From Pontibacillus salipaludis (GTDB lineage Bacteria > Bacillota > Bacilli > Bacillales > BH030062), in NCBI RefSeq assembly GCF_014642405.1, contig NZ_BMIN01000003.1:186001-250000 (forward strand): 64,000 nucleotides of DNA. Direction: 5' to 3'. Below, piece after piece: positions 56,260 to 64,000 of this stretch (position 1 is the first letter of the stretch; every line of letters starts with the position of its first letter). The notes below the pieces were generated by a model. It saw only the letters and a list, made by a program, of their open reading frames with translations. It searched no databases and was not told the origin of the DNA. Both the position numbers and the translations under genes were made by a program.

Positions 56260-57258
56260 ATGAAAAGTTTCAAGCATTTAGCACTTATCTTCACTCTTAT
56301 CCTTGCTCTTGGAGCTCTTGCAGCTTGCGGAAGCAGCGAAGGTGAGAATGAAGAAGATACTTCAAATGGTGATACACAATCTGAAACAGACGGTGGAGAA
56401 GCACTTTCAGGTGATGTGAAAGTAGCAGGTTCTTCTACTGTTTACCCTATGGCCCTTTACGTTCAAGAGCGTTACGCAGCTAAAGAAGGCGACGTTAACG
56501 TAACACTACAATCTATCGGTTCTGGTGGTGGATTTGAAAAGTCCACTAAAGGTGAGATCGACCTATCTAATGCTTCTCGTCCGATTAAAGAAGAAGAAAA
56601 GAAAAAAGCTGAAGAAAACGATATTAACTTACATGAACTTACACTTGCATATGACGGACTTACTGTAGCAGTAAGTTCTGAAAATGACTTTGTTGAAAAC
56701 TTAACAGTTGAACAACTAAGAAAAATCTTCCTTGACAGCTCTGACGCAAAGAAATGGTCTGACATTAATCCAGACTGGCCAGATGAAACAATCAAGATCT
56801 TCGCACCTGGTCATCAGTCAGGTACTTTCGATTACTTCAACGAAGTAATTCTTGAAGATAATGCAATGCGTGAAGATGGAGATGTACAAACATCTGAAGA
56901 TGACAACACACTTGTTCGCGGTATTAAAAACAGTGAGTATGCAATCGGGTTCTTCGGTTATGCATATTACCTTCAAAACGAAGATTCTCTAAAAGCTCTA
57001 GGAATTCAAAATGGCGAAGACGCTGAGCCAGTGAAGCCATCTTCTGAATCCATTCAAAGTGGAGAATATGAGCCACTTTCTCGTCCACTATTCACATATG
57101 TTGTTGAAAGTGCACTAGAAAAGCCTCAAGTTTATGATTACACAATGTATATGCTTGAAAACGCAGGAGAAGCTGCTAAAGAAGTTGGATATGTTGCTCT
57201 TCCAGAAGAAAAATATCAAGAGCAAATTGATAAAGTTAAAGAGCTAGCTGGTAAATAA
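56260..57258 (+). CDS. pstS: Phosphate ABC transporter, substrate-binding lipoprotein PstS
   Basis: 332 aa. A lipoprotein signal peptide ends at lipobox LAAC (Cys at about residue 22). An acidic linker follows, then the phosphate-binding fold. The binding-site elements are VAGSSTVYPM, SIGSGGGFEKS, NASRPIKEEE and PGHQSGTFDYF. It captures phosphate outside the membrane and passes it to PstCA. The gene carries a strong RBS (TTAGGGGG) and is first in pstSCAB-phoU behind the Pho box. A 105-bp gap precedes pstC. Confidence 0.97.
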   Translation: MKSFKHLALIFTLILALGALAACGSSEGENEEDTSNGDTQSETDGGEALSGDVKVAGSSTVYPMALYVQERYAAKEGDVNVTLQSIGSGGGFEKSTKGEIDLSNASRPIKEEEKKKAEENDINLHELTLAYDGLTVAVSSENDFVENLTVEQLRKIFLDSSDAKKWSDINPDWPDETIKIFAPGHQSGTFDYFNEVILEDNAMREDGDVQTSEDDNTLVRGIKNSEYAIGFFGYAYYLQNEDSLKALGIQNGEDAEPVKPSSESIQSGEYEPLSRPLFTYVVESALEKPQVYDYTMYMLENAGEAAKEVGYVALPEEKYQEQIDKVKELAGK

Positions 57259-57363
57259 ACATTAGCAAACTTCTTGGATAATTGGTTCTGTGTAAGGTGA
57301 GGGGACGGGTTGAAAGATGTTCCCCTCACTTTGCTATGTTCCAGATGAAAGGGGATTTCATAA

Positions 57364-58308
57364 ATGGTTTCATCTAAAAATAAACAGGATGGGCTCTCAG
57401 TAAGTGAGAGGATTGAGAAAAATAAACAATCGAATAGCTCAACCGCGTTTGTAGAAAAATTAGTACCTAAACTTTTATTGCTGTGTGCCACACTATCGGT
57501 ACTTGTAACATTAGGAATACTATATACGTTATTATCTGAAACATTTACTTTCTTTAATGAGGTAAGTGTTATTGAATTCTTTACATCTACTCACTGGAAT
57601 CCATGGCGTGATTCATACGGCATTTTATCCTTAATTAGTGGAACGTTGCTAATTACCGTAACTGCTATGATCATTGCAATTCCACTAGGAGTAGCCTCAG
57701 CTATATTCTTGAGTGAATATGCATCTGATAAAGTTAGAAGAATGCTTAAGCCTATTCTAGAAGTACTTGCTGGAATTCCAACAGTTGTTTATGGTTTCTT
57801 TGCTTTAACCTTTGTAACGCCAATGTTGGATAAAATTATTCCAGGCCTTTCTTTCTTTAACGCATTAAGTGCAGGAATTGTTGTCGGTATCATGATTGTT
57901 CCAATGGTAGCTTCTTTAACGGAGGATGCGATGGGAGCTGTTCCAAATGTATTACGTGAAGGGGCAATGGCTCTTGGAGCAACAAGACTTGAAACAACAG
58001 TAAAAGTTGTTATACCAGCTGCATTATCTGGTATTGTAGCCTCATTCGCTCTTGCGATGTCTCGTGCGATTGGGGAAACCATGATTGTTGCTATTGCGGC
58101 AGGTGCAACTCCGAAGTTTTCATTTGACCCGACCCAATCCATTCAAACGATGACGGGGTACATTGTTCAAGTCTCAACAGGAGATGTTTCCTATGGTTCA
58201 ACGATCTACTACAGCATTTACGCAGTAGGAACAACTCTATTCGTATTCACGTTAATCATGAACCTTCTTGCACAATATATTAGTCGAAGATTTAGAGAGG
58301 AGTACTAA
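57364..58308 (+). CDS. pstC: Phosphate ABC transporter permease PstC
   Basis: 314 aa. Six membrane helices in the usual PstC pattern, with an N-terminal cytoplasmic tail of about 35 residues. The ABC permease EAA loop is in ALGATRLETTVKVVIPAALSGI. LAGIPTVVYGFFALTFV is a further family motif. It pairs with PstA, starting 2 bp downstream. Confidence 0.96.
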   Translation: MVSSKNKQDGLSVSERIEKNKQSNSSTAFVEKLVPKLLLLCATLSVLVTLGILYTLLSETFTFFNEVSVIEFFTSTHWNPWRDSYGILSLISGTLLITVTAMIIAIPLGVASAIFLSEYASDKVRRMLKPILEVLAGIPTVVYGFFALTFVTPMLDKIIPGLSFFNALSAGIVVGIMIVPMVASLTEDAMGAVPNVLREGAMALGATRLETTVKVVIPAALSGIVASFALAMSRAIGETMIVAIAAGATPKFSFDPTQSIQTMTGYIVQVSTGDVSYGSTIYYSIYAVGTTLFVFTLIMNLLAQYISRRFREEY

Positions 58309-58309
58309 T

Positions 58310-59188
58310 ATGGCTTTGATAAATAAAGATACAGTGTCTAATAAGATGAGTGGTCGTATCTTGAAGAACAAGATTGCAAAAGTGATCTTCTTTATTGCTA
58401 CGATTATTGGTTTATTATTCTTAGGCGCTCTAGCATATCGGATATTGACTCAAGGACTCGGTAGCTTAGATATGGATTTCTTAACAGGATTCACTTCACA
58501 AAGTCCAGACCGCGCTGGTATTAAAGCGGGTGTTATTGGCTCTCTTTGGCTTATGTCTGTTACAGCGCCTGTGACGTTGATTATCGGTGTAGCCACTGCA
58601 ATTTATTTGGAGGAATACGCTAAAAGAGGGAAATTTACACGTTTCATCCAAATCAATTTGCAAAACCTTGCCGGTGTACCGTCAATTGTGTTCGGTTTAT
58701 TAGGTCTTACTATTTTCGTTTATATTTTCAACACAGGTGAAATTGTTCTAGCTGGTGGTCTTACATTAGGTCTGCTAGTACTTCCGGTTATTGTAGTAGC
58801 CGCGCAAGAATCAATCCGTTCTGTTCCGAATGAATTGCGTGAAGCTTCATACGGTATGGGAGCTACGAAATGGCAAACGGTAAGACGAATTGTTCTTCCT
58901 GCAGCGATTCCTGGTATTTTAACTGGTGGTATCCTTGCACTTTCTCGTGCTATTGGTGAAACAGCTCCGTTATTACTTGTAGGAGCAGCTACGGCGATCT
59001 TCACACTTCCAAGCGGAATTTTCGATCCTTATACAGCGATGCCAATTCAAATTTATAGCTGGACAAAAGCTCCGCAGCCTGAATTTGAATATGTGGCTTC
59101 AGCAGGAATTATCGTCTTACTTGTGATATTATTACTTCTAAACTCAATTGCTGTATTTATTCGAAATAAGTTCTCGAAACGTTTATAA
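58310..59188 (+). CDS. pstA: Phosphate ABC transporter permease PstA
   Basis: 292 aa with six membrane helices. The EAA loop is GMGATKWQTVRRIVLPAAIPGIL, and LAGVPSIVFGLLGL is shared with other PstA proteins. ATG 58310 follows AGAGAGGAG inside the pstC end; a longer frame starting at 58268 lies within pstC and is not supported. pstB follows by 43 bp. Confidence 0.96.
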   Translation: MALINKDTVSNKMSGRILKNKIAKVIFFIATIIGLLFLGALAYRILTQGLGSLDMDFLTGFTSQSPDRAGIKAGVIGSLWLMSVTAPVTLIIGVATAIYLEEYAKRGKFTRFIQINLQNLAGVPSIVFGLLGLTIFVYIFNTGEIVLAGGLTLGLLVLPVIVVAAQESIRSVPNELREASYGMGATKWQTVRRIVLPAAIPGILTGGILALSRAIGETAPLLLVGAATAIFTLPSGIFDPYTAMPIQIYSWTKAPQPEFEYVASAGIIVLLVILLLLNSIAVFIRNKFSKRL

Positions 59189-59231
59189 ACCTTTATAGAG
59201 TCAACGGATTATTGAAGGAGGATTTGTCATT

Positions 59232-59999
59232 ATGGCAGATACAAAAAGTTCAGTATTTAATGTGAAAGATTTAAACTTATGGTATGGGGATAACCAAGCC
59301 CTTTATGATATAAATATGGATATTAAAGAAAATGATGTTACGGCTATTATCGGGCCTTCAGGTTGTGGTAAATCCACATACGTTAAAACACTAAACCGTA
59401 TGGTAGAGACGGTTCCTGTCGTGAAAACCTCAGGTGAAATTGAATACCGAGGTAAGAATATCTTTGATAAAAACTATTTAGTTGAAGACTTACGCACAAA
59501 AGTAGGGATGGTTTTCCAAAAGCCTAATCCATTCCCTAAATCGATTTATGAAAATATTGTATACGGACCAAAAATTCACGGAATTAAAGATAAAAAGACG
59601 TTAGATCAAATCGTTGAAAAAAGTTTAAAAGGTGCAGCGCTTTGGGATGAGGTTAAAGATCGACTTCATGAAAACGCGTATGGACTATCTGGTGGACAGC
59701 AGCAACGTGTATGTATTGCTCGTTGTCTAGCTATTGAACCAGATGTCATTCTTATGGACGAACCTACATCTGCCCTTGACCCAATCTCAACACTGAAAGT
59801 AGAAGAGTTAATTCAAGAGCTGAAGAAGGACTATAGTATCGTTATTGTTACACACAACATGCAACAAGCGGCTCGTATTTCTGATAAAACGGCTTTCTTC
59901 TTAAGTGGAGAACTTGTAGAATATACAGATACAAACACGCTATTCTCTAATCCAACTGATAAGCGTACAGAAGATTATATTACTGGTCGATTCGGTTAA
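59232..59999 (+). CDS. pstB: Phosphate ABC transporter ATP-binding protein PstB
   Basis: 255 aa. Walker [10 protein letters not shown] (about residues 38-46), Q-loop VFQKPNPFP, signature LSGGQQQR, Walker [13 protein letters not shown] and switch His in [13 protein letters not shown] are all present. It energises PstCA. Upstream RBS is GAAGGAGGA. Only one pstB is present, unlike B. subtilis with two. Confidence 0.97.
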   Translation: MADTKSSVFNVKDLNLWYGDNQALYDINMDIKENDVTAIIGPSGCGKSTYVKTLNRMVETVPVVKTSGEIEYRGKNIFDKNYLVEDLRTKVGMVFQKPNPFPKSIYENIVYGPKIHGIKDKKTLDQIVEKSLKGAALWDEVKDRLHENAYGLSGGQQQRVCIARCLAIEPDVILMDEPTSALDPISTLKVEELIQELKKDYSIVIVTHNMQQAARISDKTAFFLSGELVEYTDTNTLFSNPTDKRTEDYITGRFG

Positions 60000-60038
60000 G
60001 ACAAAGGTTCTATTTCAGGGTAGAAAGGGGTATTGGGA

Positions 60039-60695
60039 ATGATTAGAGGTCAATTTCATGAAGATATGGATCAGCTTAAATTTAGTATTAAGAAATTAGC
60101 TGTAGAAACCGTCAATGCATTCGAAGAAGCGTTAGATGCTTTATACACTCAAGATATCGATAAAGCGAAAAAGATTATTGAACAGGATGATCAGCTTGAT
60201 CGAAAAGAGCTCGAAATTAATGAGCAGGCCATTCTATTAATTGCGAAGCAGCAACCTGTCGCTACGGATCTTCGCAGAATGATTGTGGCAATCAAGATTT
60301 CAGCTGATCTTGAGCGTATGGCAGATCATGCGGTAAACGTTAGTAAAAGTGCAATCCATTTAGGGGAGGCACACGATATTTCTATTCCCCCGGCTTTAAA
60401 TGACATGTTTGGCGTGGCTAAGGAAATGGTCGATACTGCTACGAAAGCTTTTGAAAGTGAAGACATTTCACTAGCTCGAGTGCTAGCTGAGATGGATGAT
60501 AAAGTGGATGAAATGTACGGACAAATTACACGTGAAATGCTTGAACTTACAGCTACCAATCCACAAAAGATCCAGCATATTATGCAAATGGCGTATGTAG
60601 CACGATATATTGAACGCTTTGCTGACCATATTACAAATATTGGGGAGTATATTTTCTATCTGGTCAAAGGACAAACGTTCGACTTAAATGAATAA
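60039..60695 (+). CDS. phoU: Phosphate signalling regulator PhoU
   Basis: 218 aa made of two three-helix PhoU repeats. The metal-binding motifs are ISADLERMADHAVN and VARYIERFADHITNIGEYI. PhoU restrains phosphate uptake and signalling through Pst and a sensor kinase. ATG 60039 follows GAAAGGGG; an in-frame TTG at 60033 is nearer to it. In B. subtilis phoU is not part of this operon, so the linkage here is a difference. A strong terminator ends the operon. Confidence 0.95.
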   Translation: MIRGQFHEDMDQLKFSIKKLAVETVNAFEEALDALYTQDIDKAKKIIEQDDQLDRKELEINEQAILLIAKQQPVATDLRRMIVAIKISADLERMADHAVNVSKSAIHLGEAHDISIPPALNDMFGVAKEMVDTATKAFESEDISLARVLAEMDDKVDEMYGQITREMLELTATNPQKIQHIMQMAYVARYIERFADHITNIGEYIFYLVKGQTFDLNE

Positions 60696-60699
60696 GATT

Positions 60700-60738
60700 A
60701 AAAAGAGGCGGAATCTAATTTAGATTCCGCCTCTTTTT
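60700..60738 (+). terminator. Terminator of the pst-phoU operon
   Basis: AAAAAGAGGCGGAATCTA-aatt-TAGATTCCGCCTCTTTTT; perfect 18-bp stem. Confidence 0.95.
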
Positions 60739-60837
60739 ATGTTAGAAATGATAGGGTAGCCTGCCAAGATGGCTATATCCTAGAAGATGTTAGGGTGTAA
60801 AGAGGAATGGGAGGAGTTGTTTTGCGTTAATTTTTTA

Positions 60838-60866
60838 TTGTAATACAATAAACACTGGCATATAAT
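60838..60866 (+). promoter_or_regulatory. SigA-type promoter for the DUF817 gene
   Basis: TTGTAA (60838-60843), 17-nt spacer, perfect TATAAT (60861-60866), 31 bp before the start codon. Confidence 0.75.
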
Positions 60867-60896
60867 TAAGGAAGAAAATCGTTGGGGGGACAAAAT

Positions 60897-61688
60897 ATGA
60901 GAGTTTTAAAGCAATTTATTCGCTTTGGGTGGGAACAAGCTTTATCATGTTTGTTCCCAGTCGTTATTTTTGCTTCTTTGGCCATTACACAAGTGGTATC
61001 GTTACCTTTCTTGCCAAGGTATGATTGGCTGCTTATTATATTCTTATTCATGCAGTGGTGGATGGTTCGCTCTGGACTTGAAACGTCAGATGAATTAAAG
61101 GTCATTACATTATTTCACCTTATCGGGCTAACTCTTGAACTTTTTAAAGTGCATATGGGTTCTTGGTCGTATCCGGAAGTGGGCTATACTAAGGTGCTGG
61201 GCGTTCCTCTATATAGCGGGTTTATGTATGCAAGTGTAGCCAGTTATCTTTGTCAGGCATGGAGGAGATTAAACGTCCATTTGGTTAAATGGCCACCGAT
61301 GTGGCTGGTTGTCCCTCTAGCAAGTGGAATCTATTTAAATTTCTTTACCCACCATTATTGGGTTGATCTCCGTTGGTGGCTATCTGGACTTGTGATCATT
61401 ATATTTTGGCCATCATGGGTTACATACGCTATTAATGGAAGTCGCTATAAAATGCCAATAGTATTTTCCTTTATACTCATCGGTTTTTTCATATGGATAG
61501 CTGAAAATATCGCGACATTCTTTGGGGCTTGGGAGTACCCTAATCAAACAGAAGCATGGAGTTTAGTCCATCTAGGTAAAGTAAGCTCGTGGCTATTACT
61601 AGTAATTGTGAGTTTTCTTATAGTAGCTACCTTGAAGCAAGTAAAAGGAAATAGCTCGACTAGTATAAGTAAGAGCCAAGCTCTCTAA
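60897..61688 (+). CDS. DUF817 family membrane protein
   Basis: 263 aa with about eight hydrophobic segments and many tryptophans. The protein begins MRVLKQFIRFGWEQALSCLFPVV; FKVHMGSWSYPEV, PLYSGFMYASVASYL and AENIATFFGAWEYPNQ are recognisable DUF817 blocks. The biochemical role is unknown. ATG 60897 follows GGGGGGACAAA. It is monocistronic with its own promoter and ends only 12 bp before long repeat R2; I see no separate terminator, so the repeat's hairpins may end the transcript (inference). Confidence 0.85.
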   Translation: MRVLKQFIRFGWEQALSCLFPVVIFASLAITQVVSLPFLPRYDWLLIIFLFMQWWMVRSGLETSDELKVITLFHLIGLTLELFKVHMGSWSYPEVGYTKVLGVPLYSGFMYASVASYLCQAWRRLNVHLVKWPPMWLVVPLASGIYLNFFTHHYWVDLRWWLSGLVIIIFWPSWVTYAINGSRYKMPIVFSFILIGFFIWIAENIATFFGAWEYPNQTEAWSLVHLGKVSSWLLLVIVSFLIVATLKQVKGNSSTSISKSQAL

Positions 61689-61699
61689 ATCCATAAGTG

Positions 61700-62040
61700 T
61701 TAGGTGAACGGACCTGCTTATTATAGTTGCTCTTAAGCCACCTACCTCACAAATATGGCGCGTTTTCGTCTCTCTACATTTAGCAAAGGTGGGCCTGGAA
61801 ATTGCGAGACTCCTGCGGGAGAAAGAGGTCGACGAGACCCCGCAGGGTGGTTTTTTCGAGGAGGCTAAAAGAGAAAGAGGAAGTTCGACTAAGATCGTCA
61901 CGTCAATAGCCAACGTCGAACGACCCCACGTCGTGTGGGGCCGCGGAAAGCGAGTGATTTCCAGGCACACCTTTCGCTCCATTATAGCTGACGAAAACCT
62001 CTCTACATCTATCGCCAGACATCTCTACCTCAGTTTCAAG
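61700..62040. repeat. 341-bp long repeat R2 (C7 composite carrying an A5 module)
   Basis: Near-identical direct copy of 14710-15050. The outer stem is GTTTTCGT (61762-61769) with ACGAAAAC (61991-61998), and the A module is 61881-61942 (minus orientation). Five of about ten differences fall in a seven-base block in the A inner loop: AATAGCC here, CTGTGAC in R1. Similarity to R1 resumes beyond the end after an indel (AAATCAACA, CATTAACAG). It lies just after the DUF817 gene. Confidence 0.92.
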
Positions 62041-62098
62041 TCGGGGGCACAAAATCAACACTAACCATTAACAGATCCAATCAAAAAAGTGCACATAA

Positions 62099-62137
62099 CA
62101 AAAATGAGCATCAAATTGCTATGCAATTCGATGCTCA
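62099..62137 (-). terminator. Terminator after the MltG-like gene (minus strand)
   Basis: GAGCATCAAATTGC paired with GCAATTCGATGCTC (one mismatch); the minus strand continues with ATTTTTG. Confidence 0.82.
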
Positions 62138-62152
62138 ATTCACAACCACTTC

Positions 62153-62644
62153 TTAGCGAGTGATAATCTTTGCGATTTCTAAAAATGACATTTGGTCAAC
62201 AACAGTATACTCACCAATCTGTATGTAACGACTAAATTCATTTTCTGTTAAGTATTGTCTAAATGCTTCCGCATCCTCAATAATATTATTTTCTGCTAAT
62301 GCTTGACTAATGTCCTCAGGGACCATGCCTTCTTGAATAGACAATTTGTAAGCATTCACTTTGGATGATTCGGAGGTATCATCTTGGGTTGCTTTTTGAT
62401 CCGTTTCTTCTTTGTCTTGTGTGTTTGTATTCGTTTCTTTTACAGAAGAAGCTTCTTCTGTTAATTTAGTCCATTTATTCTCCGTTAAAACCACATACCC
62501 TTTTTCTTTTAGGAGGGCTTTTGCGTCTTCTTTTGAAAGTTCTGTAGCTTTTGCTTCATTTAAATCCTGTTGGGAATAGGCGAAGGCAAGTAAAGACGTA
62601 GCTGTTAACAGGCCAAGCGCAAAAGCTCTTAGTGTGTGTTTCAT
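62153..62644 (-). CDS. Small secreted or anchored protein with partial MltG/YceG-like domain
   Basis: 163 aa. An N-terminal hydrophobic segment (about residues 5-23) is followed by a charged, Thr/Glu/Lys-rich linker (about 60-95). The C-terminal 65 residues, from LSIQEGMVPEDISQALAENNII to YTVVDQMSFLEIAKIIT, resemble the LysM-like N-terminal portion of MltG. The catalytic lytic transglycosylase region of MltG is absent, so enzyme activity is not expected. It overlaps the upstream YqzD-like gene by 4 bp. Position matches the yqzC/yqzD pair of Bacillus. Function unknown. Confidence 0.75.
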   Translation of the reverse strand: MKHTLRAFALGLLTATSLLAFAYSQQDLNEAKATELSKEDAKALLKEKGYVVLTENKWTKLTEEASSVKETNTNTQDKEETDQKATQDDTSESSKVNAYKLSIQEGMVPEDISQALAENNIIEDAEAFRQYLTENEFSRYIQIGEYTVVDQMSFLEIAKIITR

Positions 62645-63030
62645 GAATTCACACCTCGCTGTTTCTCGCTTGAATACTGACGCAACGTAACAAAAATATC
62701 ATGTTCTTTCATAGACGTCTTCTCAGCGATTTCCTTAGTTGTGTGTCCTTCTTGATAAAGTGTTAACACTTTATGACCGATTGAGCCTCCATCAGACTCA
62801 TTAGACGCTCTAGAAACGCTTTCCTTGTAAAATGGACCTGCATCTTCTTCTATAAGAAGTTCTTCTTCAAGAACCTTCATTTTCTTCTTAAGTTGATAGG
62901 TTTCCTGAATTGTATTTAAGGAAATCTCTTCTATTTGCTCTTCTAAATCTTGTATTCGACTCTTTGTAAAGAAAGAGAGGATGTAAAGAACAAGTGCTAC
63001 AGAAAATAGCGTTAAAAACATGTAAATCAT
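62641..63030 (-). CDS. YqzD-like membrane-anchored protein with helix-turn-helix
   Basis: 129 aa. One N-terminal membrane helix (about residues 3-20), a coiled coil (about 24-62, SRIQDLEEQIEEISLNTIQ), then a C-terminal segment GHKVLTLYQEGHTTKEIAEKTSMKEHDIFVTLRQY that looks like a sigma-70 region 4/LuxR-type helix-turn-helix. It could be a membrane-tethered regulator; that is inference. It overlaps the MltG-like gene by 4 bp (ATGA), so the two are translationally coupled. Its position fits B. subtilis yqzD. Confidence 0.72.
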   Translation of the reverse strand: MIYMFLTLFSVALVLYILSFFTKSRIQDLEEQIEEISLNTIQETYQLKKKMKVLEEELLIEEDAGPFYKESVSRASNESDGGSIGHKVLTLYQEGHTTKEIAEKTSMKEHDIFVTLRQYSSEKQRGVNS

Positions 63031-63187
63031 TTCTTCACCTCATTTCATTTCTTTACTAGTTATATCATACAAAGACACTACAGAAAACCGACCTTATGCT
63101 CGTTTTACAATATTTTTAGGCTCACTTTATCTGTGGGTACAATAGATAAAAAAATGCACCCTAACCGAATAAAAGAGTAAAACAACC

Positions 63188-63216
63188 TTGAAAGAATAAG
63201 TATGATTTGATACTAT
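63188..63216 (+). promoter_or_regulatory. SigA-type promoter for rpmG
   Basis: TTGAAA (63188-63193), 17-nt spacer, TACTAT (63211-63216), 68 bp before rpmG. Confidence 0.75.
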
Positions 63217-63283
63217 TAATAAGTCTGATAAAGTATGTAAATACATTAAACAGAGTAAAGAATGGTATTTGGAGGGATAAACG

Positions 63284-63433
63284 ATGCGTGTAAACATTAC
63301 ACTTGCTTGCACTGAAACTGGTGACCGCAACTATATTAGCACAAAAAACAAGCGTACAAACCCTGAACGCTTAGAACTTAAGAAATATTGCCCACGTTTG
63401 AAGAAACACACTCTTCATCGTGAAACGAAGTAA
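63284..63433 (+). CDS. rpmG: 50S ribosomal protein L33
   Basis: 49 aa. It reads [20 protein letters not shown], continues with [20 protein letters not shown] and ends HTLHRETK. The zinc form of L33 has two CxxC pairs; here only the first cysteine of each remains (C9 with T10-E11-T12, and C36 with P37-R38-L39), so zinc binding is unlikely. It matches the C-minus type, which in other bacteria is favoured under zinc limitation, although it occupies the rpmG place before yqgN. AGGAGG-like GGAGGGATAA precedes ATG 63284. Confidence 0.95.
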   Translation: MRVNITLACTETGDRNYISTKNKRTNPERLELKKYCPRLKKHTLHRETK

Positions 63434-63463
63434 ACAGTAGGATTAGCTCCTACTGTTTTTTTT
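63432..63463 (+). terminator. Terminator after rpmG
   Basis: AAACAGTAGGA-ttagc-TCCTACTGTTT, then T run; the stem begins at the rpmG stop. Confidence 0.88.
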
Positions 63464-63664
63464 ATCGTTTTTTATTTAGGCTTTGTTAGTGTTTATTTAC
63501 TTGTTTCATATATGCCCCCTTATCCGGAAGACTTAAGGTTGAGACATTATTGTCCCGAACCACCTCTGCCATATATTAAAGGAACGGAAGCATGCCAAAG
63601 GGAGGCAGATGGTTGAATCACCCTCATGCTCGAGTTGAGGGGGACGTTATACAAATTCTGATAA

Positions 63665-63751
63665 GGGGTGTCTGGGGAATGGGGAGACTCCTGCGGGAGA
63701 AAGAGGCTCGACAGCTCGCCCGCGTAAAGCGAGTCATTCCCCAGACACCCC
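63665..63751. repeat. Repeat family C, shortest compact copy C8
   Basis: 87 bp with perfect 17-bp ends, GGGGTGTCTGGGGAATG (63665-63681) and CATTCCCCAGACACCCC (63735-63751). Relative to C4 a 36-bp central block is missing and one base pair at the stem has changed on both arms. The tail GTAACGGCCCCACACTCTTAA (63769 onward) is the family flank in reverse. Sequence at 63520-63600 also resembles the outer flank of C3. The 63464-63903 gap holds nothing else. Confidence 0.88.
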
Positions 63752-63903
63752 TAGCACTAAATAAACGTAACGGCCCCACACTCTTAACTTCAAGTATTCA
63801 ACAATCCTAACGTTTGTTGTCGGTTTTAATCTATTCCAAATAAGCACTCTTAAATCAATTAATGACAATAATGATCATAAATAGTAACGAAAGAGGTGTA
63901 CAG

Positions 63904-64000
63904 ATGAAAACAAAGTTAGAATTGCGTACATATGGAAAAGAAGTGTTAAAGAAAATGAGTGAGGAAGAGAAAAAGCAAAAAGAACAAGAAATCTATTTGG
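63904..64000 (+). CDS. yqgN: 5-formyltetrahydrofolate cyclo-ligase, N-terminus (partial at window end)
   Basis: The first 32 codons only; the frame is open at the window edge. MKTKLELRTYGKEVLKKMSE, with the KxxLRxxxxxxLxxMS pattern and a following KKQKEQEIY helix, fits 5-formyltetrahydrofolate cyclo-ligase, which converts 5-formyl-THF to 5,10-methenyl-THF. The position after rpmG matches B. subtilis rpmGA-yqgN. ATG 63904 follows GAAAGAGGTG. The nucleotide-binding motif lies outside the window. Confidence 0.78.
   Translation, partial: MKTKLELRTYGKEVLKKMSEEEKKQKEQEIYL

Overview
This window is a chromosomal segment of a low-GC Gram-positive, endospore-forming bacterium of the Bacillaceae. Sporulation genes (gpr, spoIIP, yqfC, yqfD), a CIRCE-controlled hrcA-grpE-dnaK-dnaJ cluster, and a gene order that follows the Bacillus subtilis gpr-to-yqgN region support this. 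A halophilic or marine genus such as Pontibacillus or Halobacillus would fit, but that is a guess from overall feel and not a demonstrated assignment.

Layout. 0-2 kb: end of gpr, spoIIP, yqxA. 2-14.4 kb: lepA, hemW, then the heat-shock cluster hrcA-grpE-dnaK and dnaJ-prmA-rsmE-mtaB, then deoC. 15-25.7 kb: a Na/Pi carrier on the minus strand, rpsU-yqeY, a SigW-type nfeD-floA-yqfB unit, then yqfC-yqfD-phoH-pgpH-ybeY-dgkA. 26.5-34.8 kb: era-yqzL-recO, ccpN-yqfL, dnaG-sigA, a small membrane protein, cccA. 35.6-50.2 kb: trmK-nif3, an AhpD-like protein, ispH, a DEAD-box helicase, nfo, yqfT, a membrane-anchored transglycosylase, yqfX, ispG, yqfZ, a short NfeD, a chemoreceptor, a DUF1189 protein and a Na/Pi-PhoU fusion carrier. 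50.7-51.4 kb: six tRNA genes (Asn, Met, His, Ile2, Ser, Phe). 51.6-64 kb: sodA, an MFS permease, pbpA, the pstSCAB-phoU operon behind a clear Pho box, a DUF817 protein, an MltG-like/YqzD-like pair, rpmG and the start of yqgN.

The coding content is mostly conserved housekeeping. Phosphate uptake is over-represented: two Na/Pi carriers, Pst-PhoU, and two 11-bp-periodic Pho-box candidates.

The unusual material lies in the long gaps at 1.84-2.24, 14.5-15.1, 25.7-26.5, 34.8-35.5, 61.7-62.1 and 63.5-63.8 kb. These hold GC-rich, highly folded repeats from at least three families. I call them A (GTTCGAC double hairpin), B (GATAAG multi-stem) and C (three-way-junction palindrome). They are nested in one another, and stems differ between copies by compensatory changes, so the fold itself appears to be conserved. 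Two C elements 9 kb apart have the same architecture but carry different core modules (B or A) in the same slot. A 341-bp copy of one composite occurs twice, 47 kb apart. A separate array of about ten 21-bp repeats lies just upstream of the tRNA cluster.
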